A DNA stretch of 64,000 nucleotides from Tunturiibacter empetritectus. GTDB taxonomy: Bacteria > Acidobacteriota > Terriglobia > Terriglobales > Acidobacteriaceae. Shown piece after piece: positions 16,646-24,250 of the stretch (positions are counted from its first letter, which is position 1; each line of letters begins with the position of its first letter). The notes beneath the pieces are model-generated. The model was not told the origin of the DNA, ran no database searches, and saw only the letters and a list, made by a program, of their open reading frames with translations. Made by a program: the position numbers and the translations under genes. The stretch is taken from NCBI RefSeq assembly GCF_013410875.1, contig NZ_JACCCU010000001.1:1364001-1428000 (forward strand), written 5' to 3'.

Positions 16646-16703
16646 ATACGGGGGTCTCTCCACTGCGGCGGCAAAGTGCGCCGCCTCCGGTCGAGATGAC
16701 GAG
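16646..16703. repeat. Small dispersed intergenic repeat with hairpin
   Basis: The stretch reads as GGGTCTCTCCACTGCGGCGG, a hairpin loop AAAGTG and CGCCGCCTCCGG, then GTCGAGATGAC. The same end GGTCGAGATGAC recurs at 18409-18420, and TCCACTGCG recurs at 40643-40651, in other intergenic gaps of the window. It looks like remnants of a dispersed repeat between convergent genes. Confidence 0.4.
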
Positions 16704-16802
16704 TCCTAGTCTGTGATCGATGAAACCAACAACTGCATATACAGCTGGTGAGACATACAGATGGTAAGGCTGTCGTTCGTTCAGGATTACGGAAGAGAGT
16801 GC

Positions 16803-17558
16803 CTAGGGGTTGGCGAGGAAGCGGTAGCCGATGCCGCGGACGGTGATGAGGTGTTGGGGGTCGGCAGGATCGTCTTCGATGTATCGACGGAGACGGACGA
16901 TGAAGTTGTCGATGGCGCGGGTGTCGGTGTCTTCGTGGACTCGCCAGACGTCTTCGAGGATGGCGGATCGCGAGACGATCTGGCCTTCGCGCTCGGTGAG
17001 GTAGCGAAGGAGATCGGCCTCCATGAGGGTGAGGTGGGTGATGCGGTTGGGGGCGATGAGCTCCAGGGTATCGAAGCGGATGGTGCGGTGGTTGAAGGCG
17101 TATTCGTCGGTCTGATCGGCGATAGCAGGTGGTGGAGTTTCGGGAGTTGCGGCGTTCTGCCAGGCGGTGCGGCGGAGGAGTGATTTGAGGCGGACGAGAA
17201 GGATGTTGAGGTCGAAGGGCTTGGCGAGGTAGTCGTCGGCACCGGCCTCGATGCCTTCGAGAACTTCTTCGGGGCGGGAGCGCGCGGTGAGCATGAGAAC
17301 GGGGGTGTAGTGGTGGGCTTCGCGGAGTGTGCGGACGATGGTGAAGCCGTCAGCGCCAGGGAGCATGCCGTCGAGGAGGATTGCGGCGATGTGCTCTTCG
17401 GGGGTGGTTTTTGGGGCGAGGAGATAGCCAAGGGCGGCGTCGCCGTCGGATTCATGGTGGACGCGATAGCCTTCAGCCTGCAGGTTGAAGAGTAGGCCCT
17501 GGGCAAGATGCTCTTCGTCTTCGACGAGAACGATGAGTGGGGCGGCGGGTTCGGTCAT
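16803..17558 (-). CDS. OmpR/PhoB-family response regulator
   Basis: A 251-residue two-domain regulator. The receiver domain has acidic residues VEDEEH (about 12-17), phosphoacceptor Asp 63 in AILLDGMLPGADG and Lys in YLAKPF. The C-terminal winged-helix domain (about 150-248) shows LTLMEADLLRYLTEREGQIV, RSAILEDVWRV and the recognition helix RAIDNFIVRLRRYIEDDP with the final wing GIGYRFLAN. Its probable kinase is the gene at 18448-19374 on the same strand; a MarC gene lies between them. Targets are unknown. Confidence 0.93.
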   Translation of the reverse strand: MTEPAAPLIVLVEDEEHLAQGLLFNLQAEGYRVHHESDGDAALGYLLAPKTTPEEHIAAILLDGMLPGADGFTIVRTLREAHHYTPVLMLTARSRPEEVLEGIEAGADDYLAKPFDLNILLVRLKSLLRRTAWQNAATPETPPPAIADQTDEYAFNHRTIRFDTLELIAPNRITHLTLMEADLLRYLTEREGQIVSRSAILEDVWRVHEDTDTRAIDNFIVRLRRYIEDDPADPQHLITVRGIGYRFLANP

Positions 17559-17595
17559 GGTGTTTTCAATTTTCTATGCGTAACTCTTATAGTTA

Positions 17596-18285
17596 CTATT
17601 TTTGCAGTAGAGGTGTGAGGAGGTCGCTGAGGCCGTTCCACGCTATCTGCACTCCGATGCAGAGCAGGATGAAGGCAACGACGCGAAGGATGCCGTGCGC
17701 GGTCGCGGGAGAGATAGTCCGGGCTATTTTGGGCGCATAGGCGTAACAAAGATAGACGAGAGCGCTGAGTCCGATGACGGCGATGAAGAGACCTACGTGG
17801 GCCAGGACTTTGTCTTCGAGTGTGGTCTGATCGGTGTGCACACTGAGGGTGAGCATGACTACGATGCAGCCCGGGCCGGCGGTGATGGGAAAGGTGAAGG
17901 GGTAGAAGGCTTTCTGTTGCAGGCTGTCAATCTCTGCCGGTGTGACGGCGGGGACGGCGGCTGCCGTTTTCTCCGGATTGGGAGTGCTGTCCGGTTGATT
18001 CAGGAGCGACCAGGCGATCATGGCAATGACGATTCCGCCTGAGACTTGAACGATGGGAAGCGAGATACCGAAGAAGCCAAGGAGATATGAGCCGATGAGC
18101 TCGATCACGGCGAAGAAGATGACGGTGTTGATGGCGATGCGGCGGGCGAGGCCGCGATAGATGTCGATGGGCGCAGCGCCGACGAGGCCAAGGAAGATGA
18201 GCGCGGAGCCGAGGGGATTGATGAGCGGGAGGAGCGCGCTGAATCCCAGGGCGAAGTATTTCCAGAGCAGAAACATGGAGGTCAC
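17596..18285 (-). CDS. MarC family integral membrane protein
   Basis: A 229-residue protein with six predicted membrane spans. Family landmarks are FSALLPLINPLGSALIFLGL near the N-terminus, the G-I-S-L-P-I-V-Q-V-S-G-G-I-V-I-A section of span 3 and FPITAGPGCIVVMLTLSVH in span 4. Members were once linked to multiple antibiotic resistance, which was later disputed; some are called NAAT amino-acid transporters, and the true role is open. It sits 37 bases upstream of the response regulator and 162 bases downstream of the kinase, so it may be part of that regulatory unit. Confidence 0.9.
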   Translation of the reverse strand: MTSMFLLWKYFALGFSALLPLINPLGSALIFLGLVGAAPIDIYRGLARRIAINTVIFFAVIELIGSYLLGFFGISLPIVQVSGGIVIAMIAWSLLNQPDSTPNPEKTAAAVPAVTPAEIDSLQQKAFYPFTFPITAGPGCIVVMLTLSVHTDQTTLEDKVLAHVGLFIAVIGLSALVYLCYAYAPKIARTISPATAHGILRVVAFILLCIGVQIAWNGLSDLLTPLLQK

Positions 18286-18447
18286 GAAGTCGGTTGAAGT
18301 GAGCTACGAGCTTTGATGTGATTGTACGTCGGGTGGTGGCAGTGGATTGAACGTGAATGGGTGAGGACAGCAGGGTTTTTCACTTCCCCTCCGACTGTGG
18401 TCAGGCCGGGTCGAGATGACAGATTAGTGGCATGCTGCGCTTCGCTC

Positions 18448-19374
18448 TTAGCCGGGAGTTGCCGAAGAGGCTGGCGTGGCGAGGGGAAGGGTGATGGAGA
18501 TGGTGGTGCCGAGGCCGGGACCGGGGCTGGTGGCAGTTGCTTCGCCGCCGTGTTGATGAGCTATGTTGCGCACGAGAAAGAGGCCGAGGCCAGTGCCCTT
18601 AATCTTGGCCATGGCTCGGCCGGGGACGCGGTAGAAGCGCGTGAAGATGCGCTTGAACTGGTTGGCGGGTAGACCGACTCCGGTGTCGGTGACGCGAAGT
18701 GCGATCCAGGTGTAGTTGGAGATGGCGAGCGAGCAGCGGATGTGAACGCCATCAGGGGAGTACTTGACGGCGTTGTCGAGGACGTTGAGGACGGCGGTGC
18801 GGAGGTCTTCGGCGATGCCCTGGGTGTAGAGGCGGATGACTCCGGGGATGGGTTCGAGGGTGATGTTTTCGGCGGGGAGGTTGTGGCGCTGGATCGTGAT
18901 GGCGATGCAGTCAGCTACGAGAGACTCCATGTTGATGAGGGTGCGGTTTTGCTGGCGGTGCCGCTGGCCCAACTGGCCAGCTTTGAGGACCTGCTCGACG
19001 GTGGCGAGGAGACGGTCGGAGTCGGAGAGCATGATCTTGTAGAACTCCTGGCGCTGGGGCTCCTCGAGGGGGCGGCGCTGGAGGGTTTCGAGGTAGAGAC
19101 GAATGCTGGCGATGGGGGTTTTTAGCTCGTGGGTGACGGCGTTGAGGAAGGAGTCCTGGCGCTCGTTGCGGCGGATCTCACGGACGAGGAAGACGGTGTT
19201 GAGGACGACGCCGGCGATGAGAGCTGCGAAGAGGATCACGCCGAGGACGGCGATGGCTACGGTGCGCTTGTTAAGAATGATCCAGGTGATGTTGAGAGTG
19301 ACGAGGCCACCTACCAGGAGAGCGCCGAGGGTGATGAAGAAAGCGATAGCTCCGCGACGTCGAGTGATGTTCAT
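18448..19374 (-). CDS. Sensor histidine kinase
   Basis: A 308-residue kinase from the ATG at 19374 (MNITRRRG); the frame is open further upstream but that stretch overlaps the next gene. Two membrane spans (about 8-33 and 40-64) enclose almost no periplasmic sensor, so the stimulus is probably sensed within the membrane. The H-box is LNAVTHELKTPIAS (His 82), then the N-box LNVLDNAVKYSPDG and G-boxes DTGVGL and GTGLGLFLVRN. It probably feeds the OmpR-type regulator two genes downstream. A TATACT box ends 11 bases before the ATG. Confidence 0.9.
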   Translation of the reverse strand: MNITRRRGAIAFFITLGALLVGGLVTLNITWIILNKRTVAIAVLGVILFAALIAGVVLNTVFLVREIRRNERQDSFLNAVTHELKTPIASIRLYLETLQRRPLEEPQRQEFYKIMLSDSDRLLATVEQVLKAGQLGQRHRQQNRTLINMESLVADCIAITIQRHNLPAENITLEPIPGVIRLYTQGIAEDLRTAVLNVLDNAVKYSPDGVHIRCSLAISNYTWIALRVTDTGVGLPANQFKRIFTRFYRVPGRAMAKIKGTGLGLFLVRNIAHQHGGEATATSPGPGLGTTISITLPLATPASSATPG

Positions 19375-19398
19375 GGCTTGCTGGAAGTATAGCGGGGG
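19371..19398. repeat. 28-bp direct repeat, left copy (at M28 gene 3' side)
   Basis: Identical to 20341-20368 except for one base directly after the start codon. On the minus strand it reads CCCCCGCTATACTTCCAGCA, then AGC(C/T)ATGA, so it contains a TATACT box 11 bases before the ATG of the histidine kinase. With the other copy it brackets the M28 peptidase gene. Confidence 0.85.
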
Positions 19399-19417
19399 TG
19401 TGGGGCAGGCGCGTACA

Positions 19418-20344
19418 TCAATGAGGTATGGAAGTGGCCGGGAGGCGACGCCTGAATCGTGGTGAAGAGAAGCTGCTGTTGTCAACGGGCTTTGCGATGC
19501 AAACGTGGTGGCTGGGTAAGGGAAGGGCATCTAAAGCAGGAAGATAGGCGGCGAGCAGACGGAAGGTGTCGTAGTAGTCGTCAAGATGAATAGCGGTGGG
19601 GTTGTCTTCGGGACGATGTAGTATGTGGGCGTTAGATGGGGTAAGGCTATGGATCATGAGAGTGCAGACCTTCTGCGCTACAAATGACTCCTCGTCAGAT
19701 TCCCCGAACCCGTCTACGTTCATGCCGGCGATGTGGATATCAAGAATGTGGGCGACGGTAGCGATGGTATTGACCAGCCGTGGATCGGATTGACTGATCC
19801 AGACTTTCGTCGGGCCGAGTCCGAGGGTGTCTAGATTAATCATGGCTTCGATGTGCGCTAACTGATCGGAACTGAGTTGCTTGACGTAGAAGCTGGAGCC
19901 GACCAGGCCGCTTTCTTCGCCAGTGAACCCAACAAAGACGAAGGTATGTTGGCGAGGGGAAGCCGCAAGAGTCTGAAAGAGACTGGGGAGAAGCGCCGCG
20001 CCGCTCCAGTTATCCACGATACCGTCGCCTTTGTCGACATGATCAAAGTGGGCTCCAACGACGATGGTTGCGGGTGTAGCACTGGGAAGCAGGCAGATGA
20101 CGTTAGGTTGTTTTCTGGTGGGGACGATCTGTTCGGACAGCGTGGCCGGGGGACAGCCAGCTTCTATAAATAGTTGTTTGAGCGCTGCCTCGCGTTTGGT
20201 GTCGTTGCCTTTGTAGAGGCTCAGGTGTTGCTTGATGGAACTAACAGGGACAGCGACTTGTTGCGCTACGCAGGAAAGGGGGAGGAGTCGAATGACGATC
20301 GTCGCGGCCAACGCGATCTTACTTTGAGATCGGAGGAGCTTCAT
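19418..20344 (-). CDS. Secreted M28-family metallopeptidase (aminopeptidase type)
   Basis: A 308-residue protein with a signal peptide (about 1-27). The M28 zinc ligands are recognisable: VGAHFDHVDKG (His, Asp), VDNWSGAA (bridging Asp), TGEESGLVGS (catalytic Glu pair), NLDTLG (Asp) and a late His in LMIHSLTPSNAH. It should cut N-terminal residues from peptides in the periplasm or outside the cell. The C-terminal 30 residues are not conserved. The gene is bracketed by a 28-bp direct repeat (20341-20368 and 19371-19398), which suggests that it arrived as a cassette. Confidence 0.9.
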   Translation of the reverse strand: MKLLRSQSKIALAATIVIRLLPLSCVAQQVAVPVSSIKQHLSLYKGNDTKREAALKQLFIEAGCPPATLSEQIVPTRKQPNVICLLPSATPATIVVGAHFDHVDKGDGIVDNWSGAALLPSLFQTLAASPRQHTFVFVGFTGEESGLVGSSFYVKQLSSDQLAHIEAMINLDTLGLGPTKVWISQSDPRLVNTIATVAHILDIHIAGMNVDGFGESDEESFVAQKVCTLMIHSLTPSNAHILHRPEDNPTAIHLDDYYDTFRLLAAYLPALDALPLPSHHVCIAKPVDNSSFSSPRFRRRLPATSIPH

Positions 20345-20368
20345 AGCTTGCTGGAAGTATAGCGGGGG
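20341..20368. repeat. 28-bp direct repeat, right copy (at M28 gene start)
   Basis: Second copy of the repeat at 19371-19398 with one mismatch. It supplies the start codon of the M28 gene and a TATACT box 11 bases ahead of it, with no Shine-Dalgarno site. Confidence 0.85.
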
Positions 20369-20371
20369 GGG

Positions 20372-20758
20372 TTAGAGAAGGAGATAACGGCGGGCGAGAT
20401 TGTCCATGAGGTCTTCCGGGGCATCGCAGAGACCGGTGTGGACGGGGGAGACCTGAATGATGGTGCTGCGGGGAGAGACGAGCCAGTGGAAGCGTTCGCG
20501 TTGGCTGAGTTGGGAGATGGGGCCGGCGGTTGGATCTGCGGCACAAATTTTAGGGAAGGCTTCGAGGTGAGTTCGGACCAGGTCGAGGTCGAGGTCTGCC
20601 CAGAGGGCGCGAAGGCGCTGATTGTCGATGTGGATACGGGCTTCGAGGAAACGCTGTTGCAGGCAGAAGACGACGACGCCCGCGTTGAGGAACTCTTCGC
20701 GCTCGACACGGGGGACGACGCGAATGACTGCGTAGTCAAATGAGATGGGCGCGAGCAC
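20372..20758 (-). CDS. DUF3037 domain protein
   Basis: A 128-residue protein from a GTG start at 20758 (VLAPISFDYAVIRVVPRVER). The core EREEFLNAGVVVFCLQQRFLEARI matches what is known of DUF3037. The frame is open upstream but overlaps the HipA-like gene; the GTG gives a 23-base overlap with that gene and a normal length. DUF3037 genes usually follow a HipA-like kinase gene, as here. Function of the domain is not established. Confidence 0.82.
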   Translation of the reverse strand: MLAPISFDYAVIRVVPRVEREEFLNAGVVVFCLQQRFLEARIHIDNQRLRALWADLDLDLVRTHLEAFPKICAADPTAGPISQLSQRERFHWLVSPRSTIIQVSPVHTGLCDAPEDLMDNLARRYLLL

Positions 20759-21512
20759 GGACGGCCTCCTGGGTGAAGATTGGGGATGCTGCCAGACGGC
20801 GGGTGAGGAGATCGAGATAGGCTGCGCGTGCCTCGGCTGGAGTGGGATGACTGGATTGAAGCCACTCGTCGGGAATCTGCGCGAGGATTTCATGAAGGAG
20901 AGCAGCGTTGAGGCGGGTGGTTGCCTGAAGCGCAACTTCTTCCAGCTTCGATGCCCAAGGCAGAAGGATGTGGCTGCGGACGTCGGCGAAGGGAGAGTCG
21001 GCGAGGCGCCCGGTGTCGGGCCAGTTGTGGTGAAAGTAGAGGGCAGCGCCATGGTCGATGAAGTAGAGCTGGCTATGCCAGTTGAGGAGATTGGCGTTGC
21101 GGGGGGTGCGGTCAACGTTGAGGATGAAGGCGTCGAACCAGACGGCGAGCGAGGCGGTTTGGGGGTCGGCTTTGTCGCCTGCTGCGGGGTCGAACATGGA
21201 GGAGCCGGGCAGATAGTCGAGGGCCAGGTTGAGTCCGGCGCTGGCGCGAAGGAGGTCGCGAATCTCCTGGTCTGGCTCGTTACGTCCTAAGGCTGGATCG
21301 ACGTGAGCGAAGACAAGCTCGGGGATGTTGAGACCCAGGGTGCGGCCGATTTCGCCGGCGACGAGTTCGGCTACCAGCGCAAGGGGACCCTGGCCGGCGC
21401 CGCGAAATTTTACGACGTAAAGGCCAAGGTCGTCAGCCTCGATAATTGCGGGAAGAGAGCCGCCCTCGCGAAGCGCGGTGACATACTGAGTGGCGCGAAT
21501 GGTGCGAAGCAT
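20736..21512 (-). CDS. HipA-like kinase-fold protein
   Basis: A 258-residue protein related to the C-terminal kinase fold of HipA. Visible features are YVVKFRGAGQGPLALVAELV (nucleotide-binding Lys), WFDAFILNVDRTPRNANLL (catalytic Asp and Asn of the HipA loop) and LYFIDHGAALYFH (the metal-binding D in place of DFD). The N-terminal HipA domain and a HipB antitoxin are absent; the partner is DUF3037 with overlapping frames. In HipA the fold phosphorylates tRNA synthetase; whether this shorter form does anything similar is unknown. Confidence 0.85.
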   Translation of the reverse strand: MLRTIRATQYVTALREGGSLPAIIEADDLGLYVVKFRGAGQGPLALVAELVAGEIGRTLGLNIPELVFAHVDPALGRNEPDQEIRDLLRASAGLNLALDYLPGSSMFDPAAGDKADPQTASLAVWFDAFILNVDRTPRNANLLNWHSQLYFIDHGAALYFHHNWPDTGRLADSPFADVRSHILLPWASKLEEVALQATTRLNAALLHEILAQIPDEWLQSSHPTPAEARAAYLDLLTRRLAASPIFTQEAVRARAHLI

Positions 21513-21573
21513 TGCTGCTTAGTGTAGCCGCAGGAAGCCGATCTGGGTGTCATCGGCTTCCTACGGGCGAGCG

Positions 21574-22083
21574 TTAGCGGACTCGGAAGTCAGCGCGGCA
21601 GCCTCGGTCTACCCAAAGGCCGCGACGGTCCACATCCCAGGTCTGGCCGCGGACGCAGGGGGAGCCGCTGATCTGCCGGACGAGTCTTACATCGCGGCTG
21701 CGGCCGATGTCACACCATCTTCTGCCTCCATCATTGGAGGAGCAGGTGACGATAGCACCGGGGCCAGGGCCGGGCGGCGGAGGTGGTGGTCCTGCGCGGC
21801 CGACGATGAACTCGGCGCGGCAGCCGCGGTCGACCCAAAGGCCACGACGATCGACGCCCCAGGTGCTGTCGCGAACGCAGGGGGAGCCGCTGATCTGCCG
21901 GACCAGGCGGACATCGCGAGAGGGGCCGATGTTGCACCAGTTTCTGCGGCCGTCGTCGGAGGAGCAGGTAATCCTCGGGGGTGGGCCGCCGTAGCCAGGT
22001 TGCGCGGCTGCTGGTGTGGGTGTGGCGCAGGTGCCCGCGATCAGGAGAAGGGCGATCAGGAGGAGCTTGGTTGTGAGCTTCAT
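21574..22083 (-). CDS. Secreted DUF3011 protein, two repeats
   Basis: A 169-residue protein: signal peptide (about 1-29, ending TPAAAQ), then two DUF3011 units of about 55 residues, each with TCSSDDGRRNWCNIG or a variant, DVRLVRQISGSPC and GLWVDRGCRAEF. They are separated by a Pro/Gly linker. Four conserved cysteines per unit suggest disulphides, and the W-V-D-R-G-C-R-A-x-F end is the family mark. DUF3011 proteins are secreted and of unknown function. It is a tandem duplicate of the frameshifted gene at 22274-22974; signal peptides, upstream stretches and terminators also match. Confidence 0.88.
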   Translation of the reverse strand: MKLTTKLLLIALLLIAGTCATPTPAAAQPGYGGPPPRITCSSDDGRRNWCNIGPSRDVRLVRQISGSPCVRDSTWGVDRRGLWVDRGCRAEFIVGRAGPPPPPPGPGPGAIVTCSSNDGGRRWCDIGRSRDVRLVRQISGSPCVRGQTWDVDRRGLWVDRGCRADFRVR

Positions 22084-22189
22084 CTTGCCTCTTTCGAGTT
22101 GAAGATTGGCACGGTCTTTGAAGTGGTTGCGATTCCGAATGAGGATAGCGTGGAGACGGACGCTTGTCGAGATTGGTTGCAGAGATTTT

Positions 22190-22226
22190 AAAAAGCCGTC
22201 ACCCTTTTCGGAGGACGGCTTTTTTG
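22190..22226 (-). terminator. Rho-independent terminator between DUF3011 copies
   Basis: AAAAGCCGTC (22191-22200) pairs with GACGGCTTTT (22214-22223) around a short loop, with A and T runs on both sides, so it can work in both directions. It ends the transcript of the copy at 22274-22974 before the second copy starts. Confidence 0.8.
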
Positions 22227-22273
22227 TTTTGTTAATGTTGGGTCTGAGGATAGGCAAATATTGCTGGTTGGTG

Positions 22274-22974
22274 CTAGCGGGCCTCGAAGTCGGCGCGGCA
22301 ACCACGGTCGACCCATAGGCCGCGATTGTCGATGTCCCAGGTCTGGCCGCGAACGCAGGGAGATCCGCTGATCTGCCGGATGAGACGAACTTCGCCTCGG
22401 GGACCAATGTCACACCAGTTTCTTCCTCCGTCGTTGGAGGAGCAGGTGACGGTGACGGGAGGAGGTGGCGGTTCAAAGCGACCAACGAGGAAGTCGGCGC
22501 GGCAGCCACGGTCGACCCAGAGGCCGCGTTGATCGACGCCCCAGGTGTCGTCCTGGATACAGGGAGAGCCACTGATCTGTCGCGCCATGCGGACGTCGCG
22601 ATCGCGAGAGGGGCCGATATCACACCAGTTTCTATGTCCATCATTGGAGGAGCAGGTTACGGTGATGGGAGGAGGTGGTGGTTCTCTGCGGCCGATGAAG
22701 AACTCGGCGCGACAGCCACGGTCGACCCAGAGGCCACGACGATCGACGCCCCATGTGTCGTCCTGAATGCAGGGGGAGTCGCTGATCTGTCGGACCAGAC
22801 GGACGTCGCGGGAGGGGCCGATATCACACCAGTTTCTGCGTCCGTCGTCGGAGGAGCAGGTAATCCTGGGGGGAGGGCGCCATAACCAGGTTGCGCGGTC
22901 GCGGAGGTGGGTGCGGCGCAGGCGCCGGCGATAAGAAGGGTGGCGGTCAGGAGGAGCTTGGCTGTGCGCTTCAT
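22274..22974 (-). pseudogene. Secreted DUF3011 protein, three repeats, frameshifted
   Basis: Start at 22974 encodes a signal peptide (MKRTAKLLLTATLLIAGACA) closely matching the neighbouring copy, but the three DUF3011 units (22274 to about 22870) are in another frame. Alignment with the copy at 21574-22083 shows the cause: GGGCCGCC there (21981-21988) is GGGCGCC here (about 22875-22881), one base less. After the shift the signal frame continues into unrelated Pro/Ala residues. Either the copy is a recent pseudogene or the base was lost in sequencing. The unit ends WVDRGCRAEF and WVDRGCRADF are intact. Confidence 0.8.
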
Positions 22975-23079
22975 TTTGCCCTCTTTCGAGTTTGAAGATT
23001 GCCACTGGCCCGTGAAGCGGTTTCGATTCCGGATGAGAATAGCGCGGAGTTGGGTGGTTGTCGACATTGAATCCAGAAT

Positions 23080-23117
23080 AAAAATGGCCGTCACCTTTTG
23101 GGGTGACGGCCATTTTT
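23080..23117 (-). terminator. Rho-independent terminator of the desaturase gene
   Basis: A perfect 16-base stem, AAAAATGGCCGTCACC (23080-23095) against GGTGACGGCCATTTTT (23102-23117), with a six-base loop. It lies 16 bases behind the desaturase stop. The element at 22190-22226 is a related, shorter copy and was evidently duplicated with the DUF3011 gene. Confidence 0.9.
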
Positions 23118-23133
23118 CCTTCTAACTGGTGTA

Positions 23134-24123
23134 CTAGATGACGCCAGCCGGTTTGGGGTTACTTGGATCGAATTTGGCGATCTGGACTTTTTCCGCGAGT
23201 CCGACTTTGCTGAGGAGCCAGATGCAGTAGTAGTTGATGTCGAACTCGTACCAGGCGAGGCCATGGCGGGCGCTGACGGGATGGGCGTGGTGGTTGTTGT
23301 GCCAGCCTTCGCCTCCGGTGAGGATGGCGACCCACCAGTTGTTGCGGGAGTCGTCCTTGGTCTCGAAGCGGCGTTTGCCCCAGAGGTGGGTGGCGGAGTT
23401 GACCAGCCAGGTGGCGTGGAGGCCGATGGTGACGCGGAGGAAGGTTCCCCAGAGGACCATGCCGAGAGCGCCTACTGCGTGATGACCCGCGGGTGCGAGG
23501 GCTGCGCCAAGAGCGACCTGAAGGAGGCCGGTGACGACGAGGGGAACGTAGTGGTATTTGCTCAGCCAGACGTGGACGGGATCCTTGGTGAGGTCAGGAG
23601 CATAACGGCCAAGGAGGGCGGTCTCGGAGTGGAGGGCGCGGCCGGAGAGGATCCAACCGGCGTGAGCCCACCAGGTGCCGTCTTGCGGCGTGTGCGGATC
23701 GCCTTCCTGGTCGGAGTTCTGATGATGAACGCGGTGGGTGGCTACCCAGAAGATCGGGCCGCCCTCGAGCGCGAGGCAGCCGCACATGGTGACGAAGTAT
23801 TCGACCCACTTGGGAACTTTATAACCGCGATGAGTGAGCAGGCGGTGATAGGCCACGCCGATGCCGACGTTGATCGCAAAGAAGTACATGACGAGGAAGA
23901 CAGCGAGATTTTTCCAAGAGAAGAAGAAGAGAGCAGCGATAGCTCCGACGTGGAAGAGTCCCATCGCGATGGTGGTGATCCAGTTGATGCGGCCTTCCTG
24001 GTGCTCGCGGCCCATGCGGAGGTCCTGCTTGATCTTCTGGGTGACTTCGGCGACGGCTGGGACTACTGCGGCGAGCTTGGGCGCCTTTACCGGGGCTTCT
24101 TCGATGGTGGTGATCGGGGTCAT
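23134..24123 (-). CDS. Acyl-CoA/acyl-lipid desaturase (delta-9 type)
   Basis: A 329-residue membrane di-iron enzyme that introduces a cis double bond in fatty acids. The three histidine boxes are clear: HRLLTHR (about 92-98), HRVHHQNSD (about 129-133) and HNNHHAHP (about 273-277). Membrane spans lie between them (ITTIAMGLFHVGAIAALFFF, LAVFLVMYFFAINVG, and a pair near 185-225). The N-terminal 45 residues are extra and polar. It probably tunes membrane fluidity. It ends in a strong terminator and is divergent from manA. Confidence 0.93.
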   Translation of the reverse strand: MTPITTIEEAPVKAPKLAAVVPAVAEVTQKIKQDLRMGREHQEGRINWITTIAMGLFHVGAIAALFFFSWKNLAVFLVMYFFAINVGIGVAYHRLLTHRGYKVPKWVEYFVTMCGCLALEGGPIFWVATHRVHHQNSDQEGDPHTPQDGTWWAHAGWILSGRALHSETALLGRYAPDLTKDPVHVWLSKYHYVPLVVTGLLQVALGAALAPAGHHAVGALGMVLWGTFLRVTIGLHATWLVNSATHLWGKRRFETKDDSRNNWWVAILTGGEGWHNNHHAHPVSARHGLAWYEFDINYYCIWLLSKVGLAEKVQIAKFDPSNPKPAGVI

Positions 24124-24250
24124 ATGTATCGCTGTCCTTGTGTTTCGGGTACCGGTGAACTGCTAATACTGACGCTATCAGGGGTGAAGGCAGACGTGGT
24201 GTAAGACTTTTGTAATGCCACCCAAAGGTGGGAGTTGATACCCTTGAAGT

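Noticed and set aside
21574-22900. Regularly spaced repeats that might be taken for a CRISPR array
   Set aside because: The repeats are the coding units of the DUF3011 genes; they are about 165-210 bases apart and keep reading frame. No array elsewhere in the window.
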